From UBA4615 sp046046245 (GTDB lineage: Bacteria; Pseudomonadota; Gammaproteobacteria; Burkholderiales; Burkholderiaceae_E), in contig JBJOKE010000032.1 of the NCBI GenBank assembly GCA_046046245.1, forward strand, positions 1-13,490: a DNA stretch of 13,490 nt, read 5' to 3'. The translations under genes and the position numbers were made by a program. Below are positions 1-8,057 of this stretch, one piece after another. Positions within the stretch are counted from its first letter, which is position 1. Each line of letters starts with the position of its first letter. Below the pieces are notes generated by a model that saw nothing but the letters and a program-made list of their open reading frames with translations, was not told the DNA's origin and did no database searches.

Positions 1-1358
1 TGCACCGCCGGCGCACGCGGCGCCGGGGGCGGCGGCGGGGCGAGCAGCGCATTCACCGTCGCGACCGCGGTCTCGTCGAGGTCGCCGGCGGTGCCGCGCA
101 GCCGCAGGCCGTTCAGCAGCACGTCGTACCGCGCTCGCGACAGGTCCCGCTGCGTGGCGAACAGCTGCTGGGCCGCGTTCAGCACGTCGATGTTGATCCG
201 TACGCCCACCTGGTAGCCGAGCTGGTTCGACTCCAGCGCGAGCTGGCTGGACTTCTCGGCGGCGGTCAGCGCGCGGACCTGCTCCAGGCCGCTCTTGACC
301 CCGAGGAAGGTCTGCCGCGCCGCCTGCTCGGCGTTGCGTCGCGCGGTCTCCGCGTCGAACTGCGCCTTGTCCTGCAGCGCGATCGCCTCGCGCACCCGCG
401 CGTCGACCGCGCCGCCCGTGTAGACCGGGAACGCGAACGACAGGCCCACCAGCCCGCTCGCCGATCGGATGCCGACGGCCGCGGCCGAGGTCGCGCCGTT
501 GGTGCTGCGGCCCGCGTTGGCCTGGGTGACCAGGTCGAGCGTCGGGAAGCCGCCGTAGCGCTGGCGCTCGATCTCGCGCTTTGCGATCTCGCCCGACACC
601 TCGGCCTGCCGCACCTGCCAGTTCTGCGTGCGCGCGATCTGCGCCCACTCGCCCTCGCGCTCGGCCGCGGGCGCGCGCACGTCGACGTCGGGGCGCAGCA
701 CCGCGAGCTCGGTGACCGGCCGGCCGACCAGTTGCGTGAGCAGCGCGCGCTTGACCTCCAGGTCGTTCTCGATCGCGACTTCCTGCGCACGGCTCAGGTC
801 CAGCCGCGACTGCGCCTCCTGCTGGTCGGTGATCGTCGCGGTGCCCACCTCGAAGTTGCGCTTGGCCGACGCGAACTGCTCGCCGATCGCCTGCTTCTGC
901 GCGCGGATCACCGCGAGGCTGTCCTGTGCGGCCAGCACGTCGAAGTAGGCCTGCGCGACCCGCAGGATCAGGTCCTGCCGGACCTGCGCCAGCTGGAACT
1001 CGGCCGCCTGCACGCCGAGCTCGCTCTGCTTGAGCACCTCGCGGTTCGCCGGCCGGTAGACGGGCACCGATGCGACCACGCCCAGCGACTGGGCGTCCCA
1101 GTCGCGGGTCCTGGCGACGTTGGTGTCGAGCACGTTGTAGTTCGTGTTCGCCGTCGCGTTGACGGTCGGCTTCAGGCCGGCCTGCGCCTGCGGCACGCGC
1201 TGCTGGGTCGCGGCGAGCTGCGCGCGCGTGCTCGCGACGACCGGGTCGAGCTCGACGGCGGCGCGGACCGCCTCGGCGAGGTCCATCGCGGCGGCGGCCG
1301 GTCCTGCCCAGGCGACGAAGGCGGCGGCGACGGCGGCGGCGAGCAGGCGGCGGTTCAT
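1..1358 (-). CDS. TolC-family outer-membrane efflux channel (3' end outside window)
   Basis: The frame is open from the ATG at 1358 to the left edge, giving 452 codons, already about the full length of a TolC-type protein, so only a short tail is missing. The N terminus is a signal peptide: MNRR, a run of Ala/Leu/Val, then GPAAAA before MDLAEAV, with likely cleavage near residue 24. The rest is the Ala/Gln/Arg-rich helical pattern of outer-membrane efflux proteins, in two similar halves (for example LAEAV..A.ELDPVVAS near the start and FPVYTGG followed by a long helix in the second half). The visible end is a Pro-rich tail. GGAG stands 7 bases before the ATG. TolC-type trimers form the outer-membrane duct for RND and ABC pumps. 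As last gene of the efflux operon it is the natural partner of the upstream adaptor and pump, though it could also serve the MacAB-like genes further right (inference). Confidence 0.93.
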   Translation of the reverse strand, partial: MNRRLLAAAVAAAFVAWAGPAAAAMDLAEAVRAAVELDPVVASTRAQLAATQQRVPQAQAGLKPTVNATANTNYNVLDTNVARTRDWDAQSLGVVASVPVYRPANREVLKQSELGVQAAEFQLAQVRQDLILRVAQAYFDVLAAQDSLAVIRAQKQAIGEQFASAKRNFEVGTATITDQQEAQSRLDLSRAQEVAIENDLEVKRALLTQLVGRPVTELAVLRPDVDVRAPAAEREGEWAQIARTQNWQVRQAEVSGEIAKREIERQRYGGFPTLDLVTQANAGRSTNGATSAAAVGIRSASGLVGLSFAFPVYTGGAVDARVREAIALQDKAQFDAETARRNAEQAARQTFLGVKSGLEQVRALTAAEKSSQLALESNQLGYQVGVRINIDVLNAAQQLFATQRDLSRARYDVLLNGLRLRGTAGDLDETAVATVNALLAPPPPPAPRAPAV

Positions 1359-1392
1359 GCGGAGGCTCCGGGGGGCGAGGTGGCGCGGACGC

Positions 1393-1716
1393 TCAGTAGA
1401 TCGGGCAGGACGGATCGACCTGTCGCGACCAGGCATCGATGCCGCCGGACAGGTTCCAGACGTCGGTGAAGCCGCGGCGTTCGAGGAACATCGCGACCTG
1501 CATGCTGCGCATGCCGTGATGGCAGACGCAGACCACGGCACGGTCGGGCTCGAGCTCGTCGACGCGCCCCGGGATCTGGCCCATCGGGATCGCGACGACG
1601 CCGGGGATCGACGCGTGGGCGACCTCCCAGGCTTCGCGCACGTCGAGCAGGACCGGGGCCGGACGGGCCGGATCGGCGAGCCAGGCGGCGAGCTCGGGGG
1701 CGGTGAGCGCGTGCAT
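1393..1716 (-). CDS. Single-domain rhodanese-like sulfurtransferase
   Basis: A 107-residue protein made of one rhodanese domain, cytoplasmic because no signal peptide is visible. Conserved points are LLDVRE at residues 23-28, IPMGQIPGR around 43-51, and the active-site loop CHHGMRS at 65-71, whose Cys65 would carry the persulfide. The C-terminal signature NLSGGIDAW at 88-96 is also present. The length fits GlpE-like single-domain enzymes. Two further cysteines stand out: Cys63, two residues before the catalytic one, and Cys104 in the extreme tail. The gene lies between the methyltransferase-like gene (19-base gap) and the TolC gene (34-base gap), clearly in the same transcript. The in vivo sulfur acceptor cannot be told from sequence; why it travels with an efflux pump is unknown. 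Confidence 0.93.
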   Translation of the reverse strand: MHALTAPELAAWLADPARPAPVLLDVREAWEVAHASIPGVVAIPMGQIPGRVDELEPDRAVVCVCHHGMRSMQVAMFLERRGFTDVWNLSGGIDAWSRQVDPSCPIY

Positions 1717-1735
1717 CGCGGGGCGGCCGGGCCGG

Positions 1736-2413
1736 TCAGAACCGGAAGGCGGACTTCGCCGGGAAGCCGCGCAGCGGCTTCGCGACGGTCTCGAACAGCG
1801 GGCGGGTGGTGAAACCCGAGCCCTGCGCGCGCGAGACGATCTGCGCCAGCATCACCGGCAGCTCGCCCACGATCGCGGCGAGCCGGCCGCCGGCGTTCAG
1901 CTTCGCGAGCAGCCGCTCGGGCACCGCCGATACCGAGCCCGACAGCACGATCACGTCGTACGTGGGCAGGTTGCCGTTCGGGTCGGCGCCGTCGGCCTGG
2001 CGGACGGTGACGTTCGAGACGCCGGCGCGCGACAGGTTCTCGGTCGCGAAGCGGGCGAGGTCGGCGTCGATCTCGAGGGTGTCGACGTGTCGTGCCCGGT
2101 TCGCGAGCAGCGCGGCCATGTGGCCGGAGCCCGTGCCGATCTCGAGCACCGACTCGTGCCTGCGCACGCCCAGCTCCTGCAGGATCCGCGCCTCGACCTT
2201 CGGGGCGAGCATCGTCTCGCCGGTGGCCCGGCCGCCGACGGTCAGCGGGACCTCCATGTCGGTGAAGGCCATCGCCCGGTAGGCGGGCGGCACGAAGTCC
2301 TCGCGGTGGACCACCGACAGCAGGTCGAGGACGTCCTGGTCGAGCACGTTCCACGGCCGGATCTGCTGCTCGATCATGTTGAAGCGGGCGCGTTCGATGT
2401 CCATGTTCCTCAT
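1736..2413 (-). CDS. Protein-L-isoaspartate O-methyltransferase-like protein (probable loss of catalytic Ser)
   Basis: A 225-residue class I SAM-dependent methyltransferase of the PIMT (Pcm) type. The SAM-binding motif I is EIGTGSGHMAA at residues 91-101, followed by the acidic strand end TLEID at 112-116 and the strand YDVIVLSGS at 152-160. PIMTs methylate L-isoaspartyl residues in aged proteins to start their repair. In the family's active-site segment, TIS(Q/A)P, the conserved Ser corresponds here to Leu69 in ETMLAPKVEA (66-75), so normal repair activity is doubtful. Start choice: the ATG at 2413 overlaps the RND stop codon as ATGA, suggesting translational coupling. A second in-frame ATG at 2404 has AAGGA 8 bases upstream and gives MDIERARFN, which matches the N terminus I expect for this family; that version has 222 residues. 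Either start is possible. Confidence 0.88.
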   Translation of the reverse strand: MRNMDIERARFNMIEQQIRPWNVLDQDVLDLLSVVHREDFVPPAYRAMAFTDMEVPLTVGGRATGETMLAPKVEARILQELGVRRHESVLEIGTGSGHMAALLANRARHVDTLEIDADLARFATENLSRAGVSNVTVRQADGADPNGNLPTYDVIVLSGSVSAVPERLLAKLNAGGRLAAIVGELPVMLAQIVSRAQGSGFTTRPLFETVAKPLRGFPAKSAFRF

Positions 2414-5400
2414 CCTTCCCCTCGGGCCGAAGGCACGGATTCTACCGTTTGGCCCCGCCGGCCGCGGCCGGCGACGCGGGCCGCGAGGTCGTCGAGCAGC
2501 GTGTAGAGGACCGGCACCACCAGCAGCGTCAGCAGCGTCGAGGCGACGACCCCTCCGATCACCGCATGCGCCATCGGCGCCCGCTGCTCGCTGCCCTCGC
2601 CGGTGGAGATCGCGAGCGGCAGCATGCCGAAGACCATCGCCAGCGTCGTCATGAGGATCGGGCGCAGCCGGATCTCTGCGGCGGCGAGCAGCGCCTGCGC
2701 GCGCTCGACGCCGGCGCGGCGCTGCTGGTTCGCGAAATCGATCAGCAGGATCGCGTTCTTCGTGACCAGGCCCATCAGCATGATGAAGCCGATGACCGAG
2801 AACATGTTCAGCGTCGAGCGCCAGGCGAGCAGCGCGACCATCACGCCGATCAGCGACAGCGGCAGCGAGGCCATGATCGCCACCGGCTGTATGAAGCTGC
2901 GGAACTGCGAGGCCAGGATCATGTAGATGAACACGATCGCCAGCAGCAGCGCCTGCATCGCGTAGCCGAAGCTCTCCTGCATGTCCTTGGTGGCGCCGCC
3001 GGTCATGAAGCGGTAGCCGGGCGGCAGCGGGATCGAGGCCATCCGCTTCTGGATCTCCAGTCCCACGGTACCGGGTGCGGCGCCGTACACGTTCGCGGTG
3101 ATCGCGATCTCGCGGGTCAGGTTCTTGCGGTTGATCTGAGTCGGGCCCTCGGCCGGCGTGAGCTTCGCGACCTGCCGCAGCGGCACCATCCGCGGCGCGC
3201 CGTCGGCGTCGACCAGGCTCGAGGCGACCGTCAGCCGCGCCAGGTCCTCGACGTCGCGCCGGCCCTCGAGCGGCAGGCGGATCCGCACGTCGTAGTTCTC
3301 GTCATCGGGCGCCTTCCAGGTGCTCGCCACCTCGCCTGCCAGCAGCGGCCGCAGCGCGCCGCCCACCTGGGCCACGCCCACGCCGAGGTCGGCCGCGACC
3401 GCGCGGTCGACCTCGACCGCGATCGTCGGCCTGGCGGGCTTCGAGCTGGTGTCGAGGTCGACGACGCCGGGGATCTTCCGGATCTCCTCGACCGCCCGCG
3501 CGGCGATCTGCTCGAGCTGGCGCTGGTCCTGGCCCTGGACGCTGACCTCGATCTGCTTGTTGCCGAAGGTGCTGGCGACGCCGAGGTTGGTGATGGTGAT
3601 GCCGGCGATCCGCTCGATGCGCTCGCGCACCGGCGCGATCAGCTGCCTGATCGAGCGGGCGCGCTCGGTGCGATCCTTGAGCCGCACGAAGACGGTCGAG
3701 TAGTTCTTGCCCTGCGTGGCGCCGGTGTTCACCGTCGCGTAGGTGAAGACCACCTCCGGGAATTCCCGCATCGCGGCGTCGACCTGGCGCGCCTTGTCGG
3801 CGGTCAGGTCGAGCGACGAGCCGACCGGCGTGTAGAACTGCAGGTAGAGCTCGTTGTTGTCGGCCTGCGGCACGAACTCCGAGCCGACGGCGCGGCCGAG
3901 CCCGAGCGCGGCCACCAGCGTCGCGAGCGCGAGCGCGAGCGTGGCCCAGCGGTGGGCGAGGCCCCAGCGCAGGATCGCGACGTAGCCGTTCTCGAGCGCG
4001 CGCATCCGCCGCTCGAATGCGCGCAGCAGCCGCGCCACCGGCCCCGTGCCCTTCGCGCCCTCCGCATCCGGGTCGTGCCACACCGACGAGAGCATCGGGT
4101 CGAGCGTGAAGCTGATGAACATCGACAGCATCACCGCGAAGGCGACGGTCATGCCGAACTGCTTGAAGAACTTGCCGATGATCCCGCCCATGAAGCCCAC
4201 GGGCAGGAACACCGCGACGATGGTGAACGTGGTCGCGGTCACCGCCAGGCCGATCTCGGCCGTGCCCTCCAGCGCGGCGTCGCGGTGGTGCTTGCCCATC
4301 GCCTGGTGGCGGACGATGTTCTCGCGCACGACGATCGCGTCGTCGATCAGCAGGCCCACGCAGATCGACAGCGCGAGCAGCGTCACCAGGTTGATGGTGA
4401 AGCCCATCGCGTACATCACGAGGAAGGTGCCGATCAGCGAGATCGGCAGCGTGAGGCCGGTGATCACCGTGGAGCGCCACGACGACAGGAACAGGAAGAC
4501 GATCACCACCGTCAGGATCGCGCCCTCGACGATGTTCCGCTGCACGCCCTTGACCGAGTTGCGGATCGAGGTCGACTGGTCCCGCACCACGGTGACGGTC
4601 ACGTCCTCGGGCAGCTGGCGCCTGAGCTCGTCGACGATCCGCCGCACGCCGTCGACGACCGCGATCGTGTTCTCGCCCTGGGCCTTGACGATGTCGAGCG
4701 AGATCGCGCGCTCGCCGTCGACCAGCGCGAGCGACTCCCGCTCCTCCTGGCCATCGACGACGCGGGCCACCTGCCCGAGGTAGACCGGCTGGCCGCCGCG
4801 GCGCGCGACGACGATCCGCTCGAAATCGGCGACCGACTTCAGCCGTCCGCGGATCTGCACCGACTGCTCGCGCTCGCGGGTGACGATGCTGCCGGCGGGC
4901 AGTTCCTGGTTCTCGTTGCGGATCGCGTTCAGCACCTGGTCGACGCCGATCTTCAGCGCCTCCATCTCGGCCGGGCGCAGCACCACCTGCACCTCGCGGC
5001 GCACGCCGCCGACGATCGTGACCCGGCCGACGCCGCGCGCGTTCTCGATCCGGCGCTTGACCACCTGCTCGGCGAGCGTGGTCAGCTCGCGCGCGTCGCG
5101 CTTGGGCGAGCGCACGGCCAGCGAGATCACCGGCTGGTCGTCCGGGTTGAAGCGCGAGATGACCGGCTCCTTGACCTCCTTCTTGAAGGCCGCGCGGATC
5201 AGCGCGACCTTCTCGCGGACGTCCTGCGCGGCACGCGCCGGCTCGGTCAGCAGGTCGAACTCGACGATCACCACCGACACGCCCTCGTACGAGCGCGAGG
5301 ACACCTTGTTGATGCCGCTGACGGTGTTGACCTGCTCCTCGATCCGCCGCGTGACGTCGGACTCGACGATCTCGGGCGAGGCGCCCGGATACTCGGTCTG

Positions 5401-5541
5401 CACGACGACCACCGGGAAGCTGACGTCCGGGAACTGGTCGACCGAGAGCCGGTTGTACGAGAACAGGCCCAGCACGACGAAGGCGGCCATCATCATGGTC
5501 GCCAGTACCGGGTTGCCGATCGAGATCCGCGTGAACCACAT
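2410..5541 (-). CDS. RND-family efflux pump, inner-membrane permease (HAE1/AcrB-MdtB type)
   Basis: A complete 1043-residue RND transporter, the usual length of the hydrophobe/amphiphile class. It starts MWFTRISIGNPV with the first membrane helix at about 11-29. A large periplasmic loop follows (about 30-335), then helices TM2-TM6 at about 336-490, a cytoplasmic linker, TM7 near 533-550, the second periplasmic loop (about 555-855) and TM8-TM12 (about 858-1018). The proton-relay residues are present: the Asp pair D400-D401 in GLLIDDAIVV (TM4) and Lys928 in GLVTKNAILL (TM10). It exports drugs or other amphiphiles by proton antiport. The frame extends upstream to 5670, but that part is Pro/Arg-rich and overlaps the adaptor gene, and MWFTRIS matches the family start, so 5541 is used. 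The 22-base gap to the adaptor gene and ATGA overlap with the next gene show operon expression. Substrate cannot be inferred. Confidence 0.97.
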   Translation of the reverse strand: MWFTRISIGNPVLATMMMAAFVVLGLFSYNRLSVDQFPDVSFPVVVVQTEYPGASPEIVESDVTRRIEEQVNTVSGINKVSSRSYEGVSVVIVEFDLLTEPARAAQDVREKVALIRAAFKKEVKEPVISRFNPDDQPVISLAVRSPKRDARELTTLAEQVVKRRIENARGVGRVTIVGGVRREVQVVLRPAEMEALKIGVDQVLNAIRNENQELPAGSIVTREREQSVQIRGRLKSVADFERIVVARRGGQPVYLGQVARVVDGQEERESLALVDGERAISLDIVKAQGENTIAVVDGVRRIVDELRRQLPEDVTVTVVRDQSTSIRNSVKGVQRNIVEGAILTVVIVFLFLSSWRSTVITGLTLPISLIGTFLVMYAMGFTINLVTLLALSICVGLLIDDAIVVRENIVRHQAMGKHHRDAALEGTAEIGLAVTATTFTIVAVFLPVGFMGGIIGKFFKQFGMTVAFAVMLSMFISFTLDPMLSSVWHDPDAEGAKGTGPVARLLRAFERRMRALENGYVAILRWGLAHRWATLALALATLVAALGLGRAVGSEFVPQADNNELYLQFYTPVGSSLDLTADKARQVDAAMREFPEVVFTYATVNTGATQGKNYSTVFVRLKDRTERARSIRQLIAPVRERIERIAGITITNLGVASTFGNKQIEVSVQGQDQRQLEQIAARAVEEIRKIPGVVDLDTSSKPARPTIAVEVDRAVAADLGVGVAQVGGALRPLLAGEVASTWKAPDDENYDVRIRLPLEGRRDVEDLARLTVASSLVDADGAPRMVPLRQVAKLTPAEGPTQINRKNLTREIAITANVYGAAPGTVGLEIQKRMASIPLPPGYRFMTGGATKDMQESFGYAMQALLLAIVFIYMILASQFRSFIQPVAIMASLPLSLIGVMVALLAWRSTLNMFSVIGFIMLMGLVTKNAILLIDFANQQRRAGVERAQALLAAAEIRLRPILMTTLAMVFGMLPLAISTGEGSEQRAPMAHAVIGGVVASTLLTLLVVPVLYTLLDDLAARVAGRGRRGQTVESVPSARGEG

Positions 5542-5563
5542 GGGGCAGGGCCTCGGGGCGCGT

Positions 5564-6757
5564 TCAGCGGCTCGCCGTGGCGGCGGCCGGCGCGGCCTGC
5601 ACGCCGCCGGGGCCGCCGCCGGGTCCCGTGCCGGGTGCGATCCGCGCCGGGGCGCCGGCGCGCAGCGCACCGAGGTTCGCGGCGACGATGCGTTCGCCGG
5701 CGGCCAGGCCCTGGAGCACCTCGACCCGCGTGGTGCCGCTGCCCTCGTCGCGCAGGCCGAGCTTCACGTCGCGCTCGACGACGCGGCCGTCGACGATCGC
5801 GTAGACGAAGGTCCGCCCGCCCCGGTCGCGGACCGCGGTCTGCGGCACCGAGAGCGCGCCCTCGCGCCGCTCCACCGTCAGCGAGCCCTGGGCGAAGAGC
5901 CCGGCGCGCACGCTCGGATCCCGGTTGTCGAGCGCGATGTAGACCGGCACCGAGCGCGTGCCCGCCTGCGTCGACGGCGCGATCCGCGCGATCCGGCCGA
6001 CCTGCGGCGCGGCCACGCCCTCGATCCGCAGCTCGACCGTTTGCCCGACCCGCACCGCGCCGACCTCGGCGGCCGGCACCGGCGCCTCGATCTCCATCCG
6101 CGACAGGTCGACCACCGACAGCACGCGGCCGTCCACCGGCAGCTTCTCGCCGGCCTGCGCGAAGCGCTCGGCCACCACGCCGTCGATCGCGCTGCTCATC
6201 ACGGTGTCGGCGAGCTGCTTGCGGGCGAGCGCGAGCTGGGCGGCGGCCGCGTCGCGGTTGCCGCCCGCCACCTCCCAGGCCGACTGCGCCTGATCGAGCG
6301 CGCTCTGCGAGACGAAGGCCTTCTCCTTCAGCTGCGCGGTGTTGTCGAGCGTGCGCTTCGCCTGGTCGACCTGCGAGACCGCGGCCTTGAGCGTCGCCTC
6401 GCGCTCGCGCACGCGGACCTCGTACTCGGTCGGGTCGAGGCGGGCCACCGGCTGGCCACGGCGCACCGGCAGGCCTTCGCGGACCAGCACCTCGCGCAGT
6501 TCGCCGGCCACCTTGGTCTTGACCACCGTCTGGTCGACCGGCTTGAGCGAGCCCGTCAGCGGCACCGTGCGGGCGAGCGTCGCGGGCGCGAGCGTCTCGA
6601 TGTCGGCGGCGGCGAACTCCACCGCAGCGACCTCGGCGGGCGCGGCCGCGGCGACGGGCGCGGCCGACGGGACGGCCGCGCGCTGCTTCAGCATCCAGCC
6701 GCCCCCGGCGGCGAGCATGGCGACGAGCGCGGTGGAGACGAGGAGGGCACGTTTCAT
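5564..6757 (-). CDS. RND efflux periplasmic adaptor (membrane fusion protein, HlyD/AcrA-like)
   Basis: A 397-residue adaptor linking the RND pump to the TolC-type channel. The N terminus (MKRALLVSTALVAMLAAGGG) is an uncleaved anchor or signal segment with no lipobox cysteine, followed by an Ala/Pro-rich spacer to about residue 48. The first lipoyl half is VAGELREVLVREGLPVRRG (83-101), then a coiled-coil hairpin at about 112-185. The second lipoyl half is SSAIDGVVAERFAQAGEKL (188-206). The beta-barrel follows to about 295, and a membrane-proximal domain contains VPQTAVR and GLAAGERIV. The tail is Gly/Pro/Ala-rich. The start at 6757 is supported because its ATG overlaps the tetR stop as ATGA, so translation is probably coupled to the regulator. 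Confidence 0.95.
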   Translation of the reverse strand: MKRALLVSTALVAMLAAGGGWMLKQRAAVPSAAPVAAAAPAEVAAVEFAAADIETLAPATLARTVPLTGSLKPVDQTVVKTKVAGELREVLVREGLPVRRGQPVARLDPTEYEVRVREREATLKAAVSQVDQAKRTLDNTAQLKEKAFVSQSALDQAQSAWEVAGGNRDAAAAQLALARKQLADTVMSSAIDGVVAERFAQAGEKLPVDGRVLSVVDLSRMEIEAPVPAAEVGAVRVGQTVELRIEGVAAPQVGRIARIAPSTQAGTRSVPVYIALDNRDPSVRAGLFAQGSLTVERREGALSVPQTAVRDRGGRTFVYAIVDGRVVERDVKLGLRDEGSGTTRVEVLQGLAAGERIVAANLGALRAGAPARIAPGTGPGGGPGGVQAAPAAATASR

Positions 6758-7416
6758 CGGGGCGCCGGGCGCAGCGCGGCCCGGATCAGGTCGAGGTGGG
6801 CGTCGAGCATCCGCTCGGGGTCGACGGAGGCGCCTGCGATGCTGCACAGGTCGAACGAGTGGCTCCACATCGCCTTCATCACCAGGGGAGCGATCCACAG
6901 GTGCGACGCCAGCTCGACATCGACCGGCCGGAACTCGCCGCGCTCGATGCCGCGCGCCAGGATGGAGCCCAACAGCTCGCCGTTCGGGCGGATGACCTCG
7001 TCGTGGAAGAAGCGGGCCACCTCGGGGAAGTTGCCGGCCTCGGCCATGATGAGCTTGGCGATGCCGGCGAGCCGCGTGCCGCCGAACTCGTGCCACCAGC
7101 TGCGCAGGAACTGCTCGATCAGCGTGTCGGCGGGCGCGTCGGAGTCGGCGATCTCGGTCCGGAACCGGTCGAGCAGCACGACGATGTTCTCGCGCACGAG
7201 GGCCTTGAACAGCTCCTCCTTGTTCGCGAAGTACAGGTAGAGCGTGCCCTTCGAGACGCCCGCGCGCGATGCGATGTCGTCCAGGCGCGTGGCCGCGTAG
7301 CCGCGCTCGACGAACAGGTCGAGGGCGGCGGCGAGCAGCTCGGCGGGACGGCTTTCCTTGCGGCGCTCCCAGCGCGGGGCGTGGGGCGCCCCGGAGGCGG
7401 GGACGGCAGGATGCAT
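6754..7416 (-). CDS. TetR/AcrR-family transcriptional repressor of the efflux operon
   Basis: A 220-residue TetR-family protein. After a Pro/Arg-rich leader of about 20 residues, helix 1 is ELLAAALDLFVERGYAAT (26-43). The helix-turn-helix is at about 44-65 (LDDIASRAGVSKGTLYLYF) with KEELFKALV after it, a near-consensus TetR DNA-binding domain. The remaining part is the all-helical ligand-binding and dimer domain, which varies by ligand and shows no recognisable class. It is the first gene of the operon and shares an ATGA overlap with the adaptor gene. A TetR-type near-palindrome lies 8 bases upstream of its ATG, over the promoter, so autorepression with relief by a pump substrate is the likely mode (inference from family and position). 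No good Shine-Dalgarno sequence precedes the ATG, which itself follows a short leader. Confidence 0.95.
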   Translation of the reverse strand: MHPAVPASGAPHAPRWERRKESRPAELLAAALDLFVERGYAATRLDDIASRAGVSKGTLYLYFANKEELFKALVRENIVVLLDRFRTEIADSDAPADTLIEQFLRSWWHEFGGTRLAGIAKLIMAEAGNFPEVARFFHDEVIRPNGELLGSILARGIERGEFRPVDVELASHLWIAPLVMKAMWSHSFDLCSIAGASVDPERMLDAHLDLIRAALRPAPR

Positions 7417-7423
7417 GGGTAAA

Positions 7424-7437
7424 TGACCGATCAGTCA
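7424..7437. promoter_or_regulatory. Probable TetR operator
   Basis: TGACCGATCAGTCA is a 14-bp inverted repeat with one mismatched pair (C7428 against A7433). It is similar in form to operators of AcrR/TetR-type efflux regulators. It overlaps the predicted transcription start of the minus-strand operon, just downstream of the -10 box, a placement suited to repression. That tetR itself binds here is inferred from adjacency. Confidence 0.7.
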
Positions 7438-7440
7438 GTA

Positions 7441-7470
7441 AGTATAGGCCGCCCGCCTGCAGGGGGTCAA
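7441..7470 (-). promoter_or_regulatory. Promoter of the tetR-efflux operon
   Basis: Read on the minus strand, TTGACC (7470-7465) and TATACT (7446-7441) are separated by 18 bp. Each differs from the sigma-70 consensus at only one position. Transcription would start near 7434, giving a leader of about 17 bases before the tetR ATG. The A/T-rich boxes stand out against the GC-rich surroundings. Confidence 0.75.
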
Positions 7471-7547
7471 ACCGGACGGGTCGCCGTCCGCTTGCCGCCC
7501 GGAGGGCACTCGGGCATCGTGCGGCTCGGCGCCGCATCGCCCCGACC

Positions 7548-8057
7548 ATGTCCGACCCGACCGACCCCATCGACATCGCGCCCGCGCGGTTTCCCGAGGA
7601 CCGGCCCGCGGCCGTCGGGCTGTTCCGCGACTACGCGGCCGGCCTCGACGTCGACCTGTGTTTCCAGGACTTCGCGACCGAGCTCGCATCGCTGCCGGGG
7701 GCGTATTCGCCGCCGTCCGGTCGGCTGCTGCTGGCGTGGCGCGGCGGCGAACCGGTGGGTTGCGTCGCGCTGCGGCCGCTCGACGGCGGACGCTGCGAGA
7801 TGAAGCGGCTGTACCTGAGGCCGTCGATGCGCGGCACCGGGCTCGGCGAACGGCTCGTCAGGCGGCTGTGCGACGAGGCCCGCGGGGCCGGCTGCACGCG
7901 CCTGTGCCTCGACACGCTGCCGTCGATGACCGCCGCGATCGCGCTCTACGCGAAGCTCGGCTTCGTGCCGATCGAGCCCTACGTGTTCAACCCGGTGCCG
8001 GGCGCGCGGTTCCTCGGCCTGGACCTGCGCGCGGGCACGGCCGGCCCGCGCGGCTGA
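7548..8057 (+). CDS. GNAT-family N-acetyltransferase
   Basis: A 169-residue cytoplasmic GNAT enzyme, which would transfer acetyl from acetyl-CoA to an amine. Visible family features are the strand GGEPVGCVALRPL (66-78) and strand MKRLYLRP (85-92), then the acetyl-CoA pyrophosphate loop RGTGLG (95-100) with helix ERLVRRLCDEARGAG. Strand TRLCLDTL (117-124) and the C-terminal helix AIALYAKLGFVPI (130-142) follow. The length is normal for a single-domain member. The frame is open further upstream, but that part lies antisense to tetR and its promoter, and MSDPTDPIDI is the first plausible start. No clear Shine-Dalgarno sequence is seen. It is transcribed divergently from the efflux operon. The acceptor substrate is unknown. 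Confidence 0.9.
   Translation: MSDPTDPIDIAPARFPEDRPAAVGLFRDYAAGLDVDLCFQDFATELASLPGAYSPPSGRLLLAWRGGEPVGCVALRPLDGGRCEMKRLYLRPSMRGTGLGERLVRRLCDEARGAGCTRLCLDTLPSMTAAIALYAKLGFVPIEPYVFNPVPGARFLGLDLRAGTAGPRG

Noticed and set aside
5542..5670. Upstream extension of the RND pump by 43 codons
   Set aside because: The extension is Pro/Arg/Ala-rich, lies largely within the adaptor gene, and RND pumps of this class start directly with a segment like MWFTRISI before the first membrane helix.
2449..6390. 1313-codon open frame on the plus strand, opposite the RND pump and adaptor genes
   Set aside because: It is rich in Arg, His, Asp and Gln with no domain pattern, and mirrors the GC-rich codon positions of the real minus-strand genes. 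Long antisense open frames are expected at this GC content.
6758..7576. Fusion of a regulator-like N terminus to the adaptor in one long minus-strand frame
   Set aside because: In this frame the region upstream of 6757 is not the TetR reading frame but a low-complexity shadow. TetR is encoded in another frame with an ATGA overlap, so two separate genes are the right reading.
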